Notes under the pieces: generated by a model
What the model was told of the DNA's origin: nothing
The model's database searches: none
What the model saw: only the letters and a program-made list of their open reading frames with translations
Shown here: one piece after another, positions 1 through 8,243 of the stretch
Layout: every line of letters starts with the position of its first letter
How positions within the stretch are numbered: the first letter of the stretch is position 1
Source: Leptolyngbya sp. FACHB-60
GTDB taxonomy: Bacteria > Cyanobacteriota > Cyanobacteriia > Phormidesmidales > Phormidesmidaceae
Length of the DNA: 41,575 bases
Direction: 5' to 3'
Assembly (NCBI RefSeq): GCF_014695775.1
Contig: NZ_JACJOX010000019.1
Coordinates: 1-41,575 of the forward strand
Translations under genes and position numbers: made by a program

Positions 1-50
1 TACTCATCAACGAAGCCCACGGTACGGACAGCAAGTCGAGGTGTCACCAT
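1..50 (-). CDS. 5' end of an unidentified leftward gene (partial)
   Basis: An ATG at 50-48 on the minus strand opens a frame that reads MVTPRLAVRTVGFVDE and leaves the window. A purine-rich GAGGG lies about eight bases upstream of the ATG, a good ribosome binding spacing. It would be transcribed in the same direction as ppx and start about 80 bases after the ppx stop, so it may be in the ppx operon. Too little sequence remains to name a family. Confidence 0.4.
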   Translation of the reverse strand, partial: MVTPRLAVRTVGFVDE

Positions 51-130
51 AGATACAGCCCTCTTCCATACTTTTTAGCTTTAGTTTACTTCGTCAATAG
101 TGACTAAAGAGGGATAACTATTGAAATGCC

Positions 131-1783
131 TCAACTCACCAGCTGGGCCGCCAGCTTCACCTCAAACACCTGCTCAAAGTAGGCCTTTTTATAATCCAGA
201 TTCCACAGTTCTGAGGCGCAGTCGTCGTTGGGGTTAGACGCCCTCACCTCTATGGTCAACAGGTTGGTGTCAGCATCAAAGTTGCAGTGAAAGCTCTCAA
301 CGGCCCCGATTCCACGGCGATCGAGGGCCACCGCTAGGCGCAGCAGGGCGCTGAGGTGAGTGATCATCTGCCGGTGGTAGCGGGTAGGCAGGTTGCGATA
401 ATTGTCGTGCTTCTTTTTGGGGGCGCTCTTGCGGTGGTAACGGGCGATGTTGGCGATCACTTCCAGCTCGGTTTCGGTATAACCTAGCAGCTCGCCGTGG
501 CGAATCAGATAGTAAGAATGCTTGTGGTGCGACGAGTGGCTGACAAAGTGGCCGCAGTTGTGCAGTATGGCGGCGGCCCAGAGCAGTTCTTTTTCTAAAT
601 TGCCCCAGGTGTGCAGGCTGCCGCGGGTTTGCTCAAACAAATCCATGGCAAACTCGGCCACCCGCTTTGAGCGGTCCAAATGCACTTTATACTTCTTGGC
701 GGTCTTGAGAATATTGCGCTGCCGCACCGACTTTTGAAACTGCATGCGGTCTTCGATCAGACCGTGGGTGAGCATCCAGTCCACCACCACGCCTTCCCGC
801 AGGGCGCGCTCGCAAATGGTGATGCTGTCGGCCCCCAACAGCTCCATTGTCTCCTGGAGAATCACCGCCCCCGCGACGACAATCTCGGCGCGGCGCGGCG
901 ACATCTCGGGCAGGGCCAGCCGTTCAGCGTAGGTGGCCTGGCGCAGGGTTTCAACCAGCCGCGAGATTTCGTCGTAGCTCATCTGAAATCCGTTGAGGGG
1001 GTTGGGCACCAAGCCCAGTCGCTCGGCGGCGATGACCGCCGCTAGACACTCAATGGTGCCCGAGGTACCCATCAGCTGCATCGGCTCTCCGTCTTGGAGA
1101 TGGTGCTTAAGCTTGGTGGTATTGGGTTCTATCATGCCCCGCACGTAGGCTCGCAGGGTGCTAAATTCGGCATCTGAAATGGGGTCAGTGGAAACAAACT
1201 GGGCCGTGAGTCGCACCGCGCCCACCTTAGTGCTGCTGAGAAAGCGATGGGGTTCACCGGTGCCCAAAATTAGCTCGGTGGAGCCGCCGCCAATGTCGAT
1301 GATGGCGTGGGGCTGGCCATCAAACTCTACGCCCGAGAGCACGCCTAGGTAAATGCGCCGCGCTTCTTCGGTGCCCGAAATCAGGTTGATGGCCAGGCCA
1401 ACTTCTGTGTAAACCCGCTCAATAAAGTCTTGGCCGTTGCTGGCCTCCCGCACGGCGCTGGTGGCTACCGCCACAATATCTTCGGCTTGGAGGCTGGTGG
1501 CGATCGCACAGCAGCGTTTTAGCGCCTTAATCGCCCGCTCCATAGCAGCTTCCGACAGCCCACCCGTGGCTGCATTGAAGTCGCCCAGGCGCACGGTCTC
1601 TTTTTCGCGGTCAATGATGCTGAAAGCGGGCAGATCGGGCTGAATTTTCACCACCACCATGTGGATCGAGTTGGTGCCCACGTCGATGGCGGCCAAAACG
1701 CGATCGCTAGTAATTTCTGGCGGGGCAAAGTCAGAAAAATCGGTAATCGATGCGAACTCGCGGGTAGTCGTGGTGCCTGTCAT
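131..1783 (-). CDS. ppx: Exopolyphosphatase (Ppx/GppA family)
   Basis: Releases terminal phosphate from inorganic polyphosphate (or acts on pppGpp in GppA-type members) in the cytoplasm. The 550-residue protein has the ASKHA ATPase-like phosphate-binding signatures: AIDVGTNS near residues 32-39 and DIGGGSTEL near 163-171, with the catalytic Glu region around SAVREASNG (109-116). The C-terminal third carries an HD-like region (HNCGHFVSHSSHHKHSYY, roughly 405-425), the layout of long bacterial Ppx enzymes. The first ~25 residues before the ASKHA fold are a variable extension, so the exact start is less certain than the rest. It is transcribed leftward, away from the oxidoreductase at 2062. The family call is firm; Ppx versus GppA substrate preference cannot be read from sequence. 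Confidence 0.9.
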   Translation of the reverse strand: MTGTTTTREFASITDFSDFAPPEITSDRVLAAIDVGTNSIHMVVVKIQPDLPAFSIIDREKETVRLGDFNAATGGLSEAAMERAIKALKRCCAIATSLQAEDIVAVATSAVREASNGQDFIERVYTEVGLAINLISGTEEARRIYLGVLSGVEFDGQPHAIIDIGGGSTELILGTGEPHRFLSSTKVGAVRLTAQFVSTDPISDAEFSTLRAYVRGMIEPNTTKLKHHLQDGEPMQLMGTSGTIECLAAVIAAERLGLVPNPLNGFQMSYDEISRLVETLRQATYAERLALPEMSPRRAEIVVAGAVILQETMELLGADSITICERALREGVVVDWMLTHGLIEDRMQFQKSVRQRNILKTAKKYKVHLDRSKRVAEFAMDLFEQTRGSLHTWGNLEKELLWAAAILHNCGHFVSHSSHHKHSYYLIRHGELLGYTETELEVIANIARYHRKSAPKKKHDNYRNLPTRYHRQMITHLSALLRLAVALDRRGIGAVESFHCNFDADTNLLTIEVRASNPNDDCASELWNLDYKKAYFEQVFEVKLAAQLVS

Positions 1784-1869
1784 AGTCGCCCATGCTGCGT
1801 TTGTTTCAAATCTTACCTGCCCCGCCGCAACCCATCAGGACGGGGCAGAAACTTTACTCAGACTAAATA

Positions 1870-2030
1870 GATGAGGTCGGGGAAGTGAGGAAGATGGAAG
1901 AGATGGGGAAAGTAGGGAACTAGAGAGATCTGCAGAAATCAGCAAATCCTCACCCCTTACCCCCACTCCCTCACCCTCCCCATCGCTCTCACCCTCCCCA
2001 CCTTCGTCAACTTCCCGCTAGCGCTGGCGC
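1870..2030. repeat. Purine-rich then pyrimidine-rich intergenic repeat
   Basis: The gap between ppx and the oxidoreductase holds a G/A-rich stretch (about 1872-1930, units such as GGGGAAGTGAGG) followed by a C/T-rich stretch (about 1948-2015, units such as CCCTCACCCTCCCC). The two halves can pair as an imperfect hairpin. Similar purine/pyrimidine pairs recur at 16921-17035 and around 27648-27830, so this is a dispersed element family rather than a single terminator. Confidence 0.55.
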
Positions 2031-2061
2031 TAAACTCATGGGAACACAAGGTGAAGAGACC

Positions 2062-3468
2062 ATGACCGTTGACTACGACGCAGTGATTCTCGGCGGCACG
2101 GTGCAGGGGCGTGAGGCCGCTGCCCTAGCGGCGCGGGAGGGCGCACGGGTAGCCCTGGTTGAGCCTCCGGGGGCAGTAGAGCAGCAGATTCGCCGGCAGA
2201 TTGTGCTTACTACCCTAGCTCAAGCTAGAGCCTCTCAGGGCCAAACCTGGGAGTCAGTGAAATCTCAGGTCAGATCGCTAGAGGCGATCGCCTACCCCCA
2301 CCTAAATCTCGATGGCCTGGCTACCAGCGGTGTGGATGTAGTGCTGGAACCCGGTCAATTTAGCCCTCGGCCGAATTTGGCGGTGACAACGTTGACGCGG
2401 CGGCTGCGATCGCGCGGCTACCTCCTCGCCCCTAGTACCGCAGCTACTGTCCCCGATATTCCTGGGCTGGCCGAGACCCCTTACCTCACCGTCGATACAC
2501 TGCTGGATTCGGCGGCATTGCCTGAGTCGGCGATCGTGCTGGGGCGGAGTGCGGTGGCGATCGCCTTGGCTCAATCCCTGGCCCAGATGAGTATTCCTAC
2601 TACTTTAGTCACCCGAGGCGATCAGCTACTCCCCATCGAAGACCCAAATATATCTGCCTTTGTGGAAGCACTGCTAGAGGCGGCAGGGGTAACCCTCAAA
2701 CTCAACACTCGATTAGACGCGATCCATTACAAAGATAGTTTTGAAGTCTCGCTGGCTGATGGCGACTTGCTTAAGGCTCAAACCCTGGTGCTGGCTACCG
2801 CTGCCCACTCCATCTTGGGGCCGCTCAACCTCGACAGCATCGGCATTCACCCCCAAATAGTTCATGGCGTTGCCACCGGTCTGCCAGTGAACGATCGCCT
2901 CGCCACCCCCCATCCCCGAGTGTTTGCCTGCGGCCCGGCCCTGGGTGGCTACTGGGCCGAATCAACCGATCGCCAGGAGGTGGCGATTGCCCTGCACAAT
3001 GCTCTTTATCTGCCGCTGCGAAAGGTTTCCTTTCTCAACCGTCCTGCCCTACTCCACACCAGGCCAGAATACGCGCGGATCGGACTCACCGCTGACCAAG
3101 CCCGTCGCTGGTACGGCAGCGAAGCGACTGTGGTGCAGGTAGCGTTTGGCCAAATTCTTAAAGCCCATTACGGTAGCGAGACCACGGGCTTTTGCCGGTG
3201 GATAGTGCGGGCCGACGGGCAGCTGCTCGGTGCCCAAATTTGTGGCCCTGGAGCCAGCGAACTTATGCACACCATAGCGCTGGCGGTACACCAGGAAATT
3301 CCCCTCCAACGCCTTGACCAGGTGCCAACGTTATCCCATAGCCAGGCGGAGATCATTCCCCTGATGGTGAGTGAGTGGCAGCGGCAGCGCTGGCAGCACG
3401 GCACCTGGCGGCGCGACTGGGCCGAGAACTGGTTTAACTGGCGGCGAACTCGGCGGCGACTAGGATAA
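2062..3468 (+). CDS. FAD/NAD(P)-dependent oxidoreductase, disulfide-reductase-like but lacking the redox CxxxxC
   Basis: The protein has the two-dinucleotide-fold plan of the lipoamide dehydrogenase/mercuric reductase superfamily. An FAD-binding strand-loop-helix is at its N terminus (DAVILGGTVQGREAA), an NAD(P)-type fold in the middle (IVLGRSAVAIALAQSL), an FAD motif with RVFACGPALGGY, and a C-terminal dimerisation domain ending in a VPTLSHSQAEII segment. The redox-active CxxxxC that normally follows the first beta-alpha-beta unit is absent; the stretch after EPPGA reads VEQQIRRQIV. It is therefore unlikely to be a classical disulfide reductase, and the substrate is unknown. An upstream in-frame ATG exists at 2038. 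I prefer 2062 because AAGGTGAAGAG sits just before it and because the family starts close to the FAD strand. Confidence 0.8.
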   Translation: MTVDYDAVILGGTVQGREAAALAAREGARVALVEPPGAVEQQIRRQIVLTTLAQARASQGQTWESVKSQVRSLEAIAYPHLNLDGLATSGVDVVLEPGQFSPRPNLAVTTLTRRLRSRGYLLAPSTAATVPDIPGLAETPYLTVDTLLDSAALPESAIVLGRSAVAIALAQSLAQMSIPTTLVTRGDQLLPIEDPNISAFVEALLEAAGVTLKLNTRLDAIHYKDSFEVSLADGDLLKAQTLVLATAAHSILGPLNLDSIGIHPQIVHGVATGLPVNDRLATPHPRVFACGPALGGYWAESTDRQEVAIALHNALYLPLRKVSFLNRPALLHTRPEYARIGLTADQARRWYGSEATVVQVAFGQILKAHYGSETTGFCRWIVRADGQLLGAQICGPGASELMHTIALAVHQEIPLQRLDQVPTLSHSQAEIIPLMVSEWQRQRWQHGTWRRDWAENWFNWRRTRRRLG

Positions 3469-3488
3469 GTCAAACTAATTTGTCGCCT

Positions 3489-3511
3489 CTCAGATGTACT
3501 GAGTTTATAGT
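3489..3511 (+). promoter_or_regulatory. Candidate promoter with CTCAG-N5-CTGAG dyad upstream of the CHAT/sigma cassette
   Basis: A perfect five-base inverted repeat, CTCAG (3489-3493) and CTGAG (3499-3503), lies two bases before a TATAGT hexamer (3506-3511) that resembles a -10 box. The coding start is at 3550. No convincing -35 hexamer stands at the usual distance (TTGTCG at 3480 is 20 bases away), which fits an operator-controlled or alternative-sigma promoter. This is an inference from pattern only. Confidence 0.3.
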
Positions 3512-3549
3512 TAAGAAAAATTTGCTCTACCCCAGGCTCAGATCATGTT

Positions 3550-4908
3550 ATGCAAAAAAAGATTTTGTTCTTAGCGGCTAACACCGCAAATGACACCCGC
3601 CAACGCTTAGACGCAGAACTACGTGATATCGAAGAGGGACTGAGACGCTCACAACATCGCGATCAATTTACCTTGATCCAGAGGCTAGCAGTGCGGCCAC
3701 GTGACATTCAGAGGGCTATGCTAGAAGAAACACCACAAATCGTACATTTTTCTGGTTACAGAGAAGGGTTAGAAGGTTTAGTGTTTAAGGATGAAAACGG
3801 TAAGGCTAGTTTAGTATCTGAAAAAGCTCTAGAGGGGCTGTTCGAACTATTTTCAAACCCAGCAGAATTCACCGATCCAGTAAATTGTGTAGTACTCAAT
3901 GGTTGCTACTCTCAGATACAGGCAGAAGCCATTGCCAAACATGTTCCCTACGTAGTAGGTATGACCAAAACGTTTGAAGGTCACACTGCTATTGAATTTG
4001 CAGTGGGGTTCTATGATGCTTTAGGGGCAGGGCGGTCGGTGGAGTTTGCATATAAAGTAGGCTGCACGGCAGTTCAGCTATCCGGAAATGAGCAAGCTCT
4101 CCCAATAATGATTGATAGCACAGCACCTAAAGCTATGCTTCAAAGAAGGCAGCTGGCTAATCGAACAAAAGAGATAGAACAATTCTATCGAATGGTAAAC
4201 CGAGAGTGTTTTCAACGCATTCTTCTGGTCGAAGCCCCATCGGGCTACGGTAAAACGTCGTTGCTAATGCGTTTTGAAGCTGAATGTCCAAGAACCTTAA
4301 AGTCAGCTTGGGTGGACCTGAAAGCTGCAAAAACGGGTGCGCCTTACCTCTTTTCCCGTATTCGAGAAAAGTTAGGAGTTAGACAATTACCTAACTTTGA
4401 TCAAATGATCGAGGAATTTGTGGATGCAAGATTAGGGATTAAAAATAGAGGCGAAAAGAGTCAAGAGAATCAGATTAAAACAATTTTAAACATCCAAGAC
4501 GAAGACTCAAGAAGTTTTGTATTGACTGAGCTAGGAAAAGCTTTTTTTACAGATTTATCAAACATGCCTTGCTCGATTTTAATAATCTTAGACACATTTA
4601 ACGCTGCACCTGAAACCTTAGCCAATTGGATCGCTGGAGGTTTCTTAGCAGAAGTAGCTGACTCTGAAAATGTGCTTGTAATTTTAGCAGGTCAAAAAGT
4701 GCCTGAACCTAGCGGTGAGTGGAAACGTTTTCATCAACATTGTAGACTTGATAGCATCTTAGAAGTTGATGCTTGGCAAGACTATGCCCAAGATATAGGA
4801 TTATCCTTTAATCGGGATGAAATCCGTACAGCAATTCGCATCCTTAAAGGACAACCCTCAGAGATTGTTAAAGCTTTTGATGTGATGGCTAAGGATGTAG
4901 AAGCATGA
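3550..4908 (+). CDS. CHAT-domain protein fused to a P-loop (STAND/AAA-like) NTPase, CHAT dyad degenerate
   Basis: A 452-residue signalling protein. Residues 1-180 match the CHAT (caspase-like) domain type often found at the N terminus of cyanobacterial NTPase sensors (KKILFLAAN start, LRDIEEGLRRS, AVRPRDIQRAML, EFAVGFYDALGAGRSVEFAY). The catalytic Cys position is kept (VVLNGCYS, C119). The usual SGHGEG, which supplies the His, reads SGYREG, so Tyr70 replaces His. Residues about 200-450 form an NTPase: Walker A EAPSGYGKTS at 228-237 and a Walker B-like ILIILDTF at 343-350. It has no winged helix or sensor repeats of its own; those occur in the next gene, whose ATG overlaps this stop (ATGA). 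GC content is far below the flanks. The protease may be inactive and serve as a binding module. Confidence 0.85.
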   Translation: MQKKILFLAANTANDTRQRLDAELRDIEEGLRRSQHRDQFTLIQRLAVRPRDIQRAMLEETPQIVHFSGYREGLEGLVFKDENGKASLVSEKALEGLFELFSNPAEFTDPVNCVVLNGCYSQIQAEAIAKHVPYVVGMTKTFEGHTAIEFAVGFYDALGAGRSVEFAYKVGCTAVQLSGNEQALPIMIDSTAPKAMLQRRQLANRTKEIEQFYRMVNRECFQRILLVEAPSGYGKTSLLMRFEAECPRTLKSAWVDLKAAKTGAPYLFSRIREKLGVRQLPNFDQMIEEFVDARLGIKNRGEKSQENQIKTILNIQDEDSRSFVLTELGKAFFTDLSNMPCSILIILDTFNAAPETLANWIAGGFLAEVADSENVLVILAGQKVPEPSGEWKRFHQHCRLDSILEVDAWQDYAQDIGLSFNRDEIRTAIRILKGQPSEIVKAFDVMAKDVEA

Positions 4909-7145
4909 ATACTGAACTTCTATATCGGTTAGGCCAAGCTCAGAGTGATGACGAGCGCACTTGGTTGGTAACAGAAAGTCTTCTAGAAACACTTTCACCA
5001 GAAATGCAGCTAGCCGTGTGGGCCGCAGCAATACCTCATTGGTTTAATAGCGATATTTTATTAGAATTGCGCCCAGAAATAGCTGGTCAAGCTGAAAATC
5101 TTTGCAACCAATTGCAAGGGTTATCTTTTATAGAATTATTTCCAGGGCGAGGTCATAATATTCATGACCTGACACGCGAGGCTATGCTTTCTAAATTATG
5201 GAAATCTAATCAAAGTGAATATCTCAAGTTGTCTATAAGGGCCGCGAATTACTTCTCGAAACAAATTGATGAATATTGTAAAATTGAGAGCATATATCAT
5301 TTGGTTGTATCTGAAAGAGATTCAGCAGATATCATAGTTTGGGACTATACCTCTAACTTGAAAAGCAATTTTCAGTATGCTGAACTTGATGCTCTTTTAG
5401 ACTTGTTGTTAGAACACGATAATAGCGATCGTTTGTCGTGCTCAGCAAAAGCAGTAACTTACTATCGGAAGGGCGAAACCCTTAATCGAACTTATAGATA
5501 TGACGCTGCTCTTGAATACTATGTTTCCTCGCTTGATCTCTTCTGCGAAGTAAGGAGCTCTTTTGGAGAGGCAAGTGTCCGAAAATCTATTGGTGATACG
5601 CTAATATTCCTAAATCAAACTAAAAATGCGTTAGAGAGCTATGAACAAGCGGCTGTGTTATTTCACCAAACAGGTGACTATTCAAAAGAAGCTGACACCT
5701 TCAGCGCCATTGGTGATGTTCTCGCATTACTAGGTAGTAGGAAAGAGGCACTGGAAAGCTATGAGCAAGCAGTTGTATTATTCCAGAGCGTAGATGATCG
5801 GTTAGGAGAAGCTAATGCTCTCACTGCAATCGGTGATCTAATGTATTCTCTTGGGCACAAAGATGTTGCATTAGTAAAGTCTCAAGAAGCTATTAGCTTA
5901 TTTGAAGCAATAGACTCTCGACTTATGGAGGCCAGTACTTTTACAACTATTGGTGATGTACTTCAATTTCTCGATAGAATAGATGAAGCATTAGAAAGTT
6001 ATGCGCAGGCCATAAAGCTTGCTCAAGCAGTTGGAGATCGTTTAGAAGAAGCTAATATTTTAAAGGCTGTTGGCAATGTATTAGGATTTCTAAATCGAAG
6101 ACATGAAGCATTAGAAAACTTCATGCATGCAATCAAGATCTTCCGTGAAGTAGGTCATCGCTTAGGTGAGGCTAATACGCTTATCTTGATTGGTGATACA
6201 TTGCATTTTTTGGACAAACAGCAAGACGCACTAACAAACTATAGGCAGGCAATTGAGATATTTCATGATTTGGGCTACCGAGTAGGGAAAGCTATCGCCC
6301 TCGCAGCTGTTGGCGATGTGCTTCAATCTTTTGATTGTGAAGATGAGGCAATAGCGCATTACGAGCAAGCGATCGAAATCTTCAACAATGAAGGTTATAC
6401 CGGGCAAGAGAGCAAAGCTCTCATGTCTATGGGTGATACATTACGTTCTCTTGGTCGAATAGATGCAGCAGCAGCAAGTTATGCGAAAGCATTTGCAATA
6501 TCAGCATCAGGTGGCGCGGAGAGACCTCTAGATGACCGACAAGCGGTACAAGATTTTAATCGTGATGTACAATTACTTCTTAAACCTAATAACCCTCATG
6601 CGCGATCATTGCTAGCGTTTATTAAGCGCACAATTCATCAGTTTGGGCTACAGGCCTATGTTACCGAAATTGATATCTTTGTTGAGGCTTACCTGCGGGG
6701 GATTCGATATACTCAGCAGAGTCCGGAAGGGATCCGACAACCTAAGGCATGGATGCGCCGCACTGCCTATAATATTATTCGTGAATTTAAACGCGACCGT
6801 TTACGATACTCAAAGGCTTCCTTCAATGAGACGATGAGTGATGATCATCCAATAAGTGAGGCTCCAGAGATTCCTGCTACAGACGATACTTTGAGTACTG
6901 CTATAAATTCGGTACTACAAGCTTTAGATACACTTTCACCAAGTGATCGTGACCTGATTCAGTGGAAAGTTGTTGAAGGATTAACATGGAACGAGGTGCA
7001 GGCCCGGCTTGTGGACAAGGGAGAAGACCGCGTTTCTCAAGCTACCCTACGTAAACGTGGTAAGCGCGCCTTAGAGCGTCTTAGAAGAGCTTATCGTAAA
7101 GCCTCTAACGGTGAATCAACTTCCCCTAGACTTCCAGAAAATTAA
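4905..7145 (+). CDS. Winged-helix-like/TPR protein with C-terminal sigma-70-type domain
   Basis: A 746-residue partner of the CHAT-NTPase. Residues 20-130 resemble the winged helix that ends a STAND NTPase module (SLLETLSPEMQLAVWAA, then IHDLTREAML). Residues about 183-540 are nine TPR units at an exact 40-residue period, marked by KGETL 189, IGDTL 229, IGDVL 269, IGDLM 309, IGDVL 349, VGNVL 389, IGDTL 429, VGDVL 469 and MGDTL 509. Residues about 560-640 read as sigma region 2 (FVEAYLRG, PKAWMRRTAYNIIREFKRDR), and 668-735 as sigma region 4 with a helix-turn-helix (LDTLSPSDRDLI, LTWNEVQARL, SQATLRKRGKRALERL). AAGGA lies nine bases before the ATG and the frame is closed 15 bases upstream, so this is a true second start. 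Likely output: transcription controlled by the upstream NTPase. No homologous function is known to me. Confidence 0.85.
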   Translation: MNTELLYRLGQAQSDDERTWLVTESLLETLSPEMQLAVWAAAIPHWFNSDILLELRPEIAGQAENLCNQLQGLSFIELFPGRGHNIHDLTREAMLSKLWKSNQSEYLKLSIRAANYFSKQIDEYCKIESIYHLVVSERDSADIIVWDYTSNLKSNFQYAELDALLDLLLEHDNSDRLSCSAKAVTYYRKGETLNRTYRYDAALEYYVSSLDLFCEVRSSFGEASVRKSIGDTLIFLNQTKNALESYEQAAVLFHQTGDYSKEADTFSAIGDVLALLGSRKEALESYEQAVVLFQSVDDRLGEANALTAIGDLMYSLGHKDVALVKSQEAISLFEAIDSRLMEASTFTTIGDVLQFLDRIDEALESYAQAIKLAQAVGDRLEEANILKAVGNVLGFLNRRHEALENFMHAIKIFREVGHRLGEANTLILIGDTLHFLDKQQDALTNYRQAIEIFHDLGYRVGKAIALAAVGDVLQSFDCEDEAIAHYEQAIEIFNNEGYTGQESKALMSMGDTLRSLGRIDAAAASYAKAFAISASGGAERPLDDRQAVQDFNRDVQLLLKPNNPHARSLLAFIKRTIHQFGLQAYVTEIDIFVEAYLRGIRYTQQSPEGIRQPKAWMRRTAYNIIREFKRDRLRYSKASFNETMSDDHPISEAPEIPATDDTLSTAINSVLQALDTLSPSDRDLIQWKVVEGLTWNEVQARLVDKGEDRVSQATLRKRGKRALERLRRAYRKASNGESTSPRLPEN

Positions 7146-7192
7146 GTCAGCCTAAAAAATTTAAATTACTGTTTTCATTCAAATAACGAGTT

Positions 7193-8053
7193 TTAGCGAA
7201 GGCTTTCGCAGGCAACGCCATCACTATCCCCATCCAGACTGTGAGGGTCACTGGGGGCGGCATTCAAAACAGCCTGAGCCTGTTCCCAGGTGGCGAAGTC
7301 GCCACAGTCGCAGTCACGAGAGGCACAGGCAGGCAGGTTGGCTGGGGTCGTTGCCGAAGGCGGGCTAACGGGAGCTGGCACAACAGCCAGGGGTGGAGCG
7401 GTTGGGGTTGGGGATGCTCCGCCCCGGCGAAAATCCCAGGGCATGGTGGGGTTGGGCTGGCTCCAAAAGTTGCGGCGGGCGTTGCGGGCGGCAGATTCCG
7501 CTTGGCGGTAGTCGTCAGCGGTGGCGGCACAGCCAGAAATGTATTGCTCATAGACAACGGCGTAGCCCTCATGCACCAGCTGTAGCCCCGCCGATTGGCC
7601 GCCGCTATAGATCTCAGCTACGGTTCTGCCGTAGCGATCGCGCTCAATCGCCCGCACCTCCACCGGCTGCCCGGTCGAAAGCAACTGCCGCAGCCGCAGC
7701 GTTGCCTCTGAGCCAAAGGCTTGACTGCTTTCAGGCGCATCTACACAGGCCAGACGAATGGTGAGCGGGCCATCCTGCCCCTGCACGCGCAGCGTATCGC
7801 CATCGCCTACAAAAACTACGGTTGCGGTGGGTAGGATTTTAGCGGCAGCTTGGTGCGCGTCTTGATCAGTGACGGCTGGTAAGGAGTTTTGCTCACTGGT
7901 TAAAGCCTCGGCAATCTCTGGCTCTCTAAATTGGGCACCAACAACCCCTGCCTGAGGCAAGGCCGAGCACCCAGAGAGCAAGATTAGCAATCCTAAACCA
8001 GACACCCCCTCAATTAGGGCCGTCACATATCGACTTCGGATTAGGGGCATCAT
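7193..8053 (-). CDS. Thermonuclease-family (SNase-like) lipoprotein with C-terminal excalibur domain
   Basis: A predicted secreted or outer-face nuclease of 286 residues. A lipobox ends the signal peptide (LLILLSGC, Cys29). The staphylococcal-nuclease fold spans about 75-195 with its active-site segments: DGDTLRV (84-90), RLACVDAPE (100-108) and [11 protein letters not shown] (137-147), which hold the Arg, Asp and Glu residues used for calcium-dependent phosphodiester cleavage. A Pro/Ala-rich linker (about 210-240) leads to an excalibur calcium-binding motif ([24 protein letters not shown]) at the very end. It converges with the sigma-domain gene, with only 47 bases between stops and no clear terminator there. 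It returns to the GC-rich composition of the chromosome. Confidence 0.88.
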   Translation of the reverse strand: MMPLIRSRYVTALIEGVSGLGLLILLSGCSALPQAGVVGAQFREPEIAEALTSEQNSLPAVTDQDAHQAAAKILPTATVVFVGDGDTLRVQGQDGPLTIRLACVDAPESSQAFGSEATLRLRQLLSTGQPVEVRAIERDRYGRTVAEIYSGGQSAGLQLVHEGYAVVYEQYISGCAATADDYRQAESAARNARRNFWSQPNPTMPWDFRRGGASPTPTAPPLAVVPAPVSPPSATTPANLPACASRDCDCGDFATWEQAQAVLNAAPSDPHSLDGDSDGVACESLR

Positions 8054-8164
8054 TCGGGCCAGTTATGCGATCGCTAGTTTCACAGAGAATGTCACCCTCT
8101 ATACCAAGGATACCTATCCCAGTGATGCAGTTCAGGAAAGAACGCACTCAATCTAGCTAGACAA

Positions 8165-8225
8165 AGAGACCGCGATTCGCGAAGCGTTCGGGAACCGACT
8201 CGAAACGAGTATCCGTTCCGGAATC
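8165..8225. repeat. Palindrome-rich small dispersed repeat downstream of cupS
   Basis: The segment holds CGCGATTCGCG followed by GCGAAGCG and a hairpin, GGAAC/ACTCG with CGAGT/GTTCC (8191-8202 against 8206-8219, loop AAA, one internal mismatch bulge). It lies about 20 bases past the cupS stop in the cupS direction but has no T-tract. It looks more like a cyanobacterial dispersed palindrome than a standard terminator, though it may end the transcript. Confidence 0.4.
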
Positions 8226-8243
8226 GCTTCCCCAGCCCCAGGT

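Noticed and set aside
3550..7145. Prophage or transposon carrying the CHAT/sigma cassette
   Set aside because: No transposase, integrase, terminal inverted repeats or target duplications are visible at either border.
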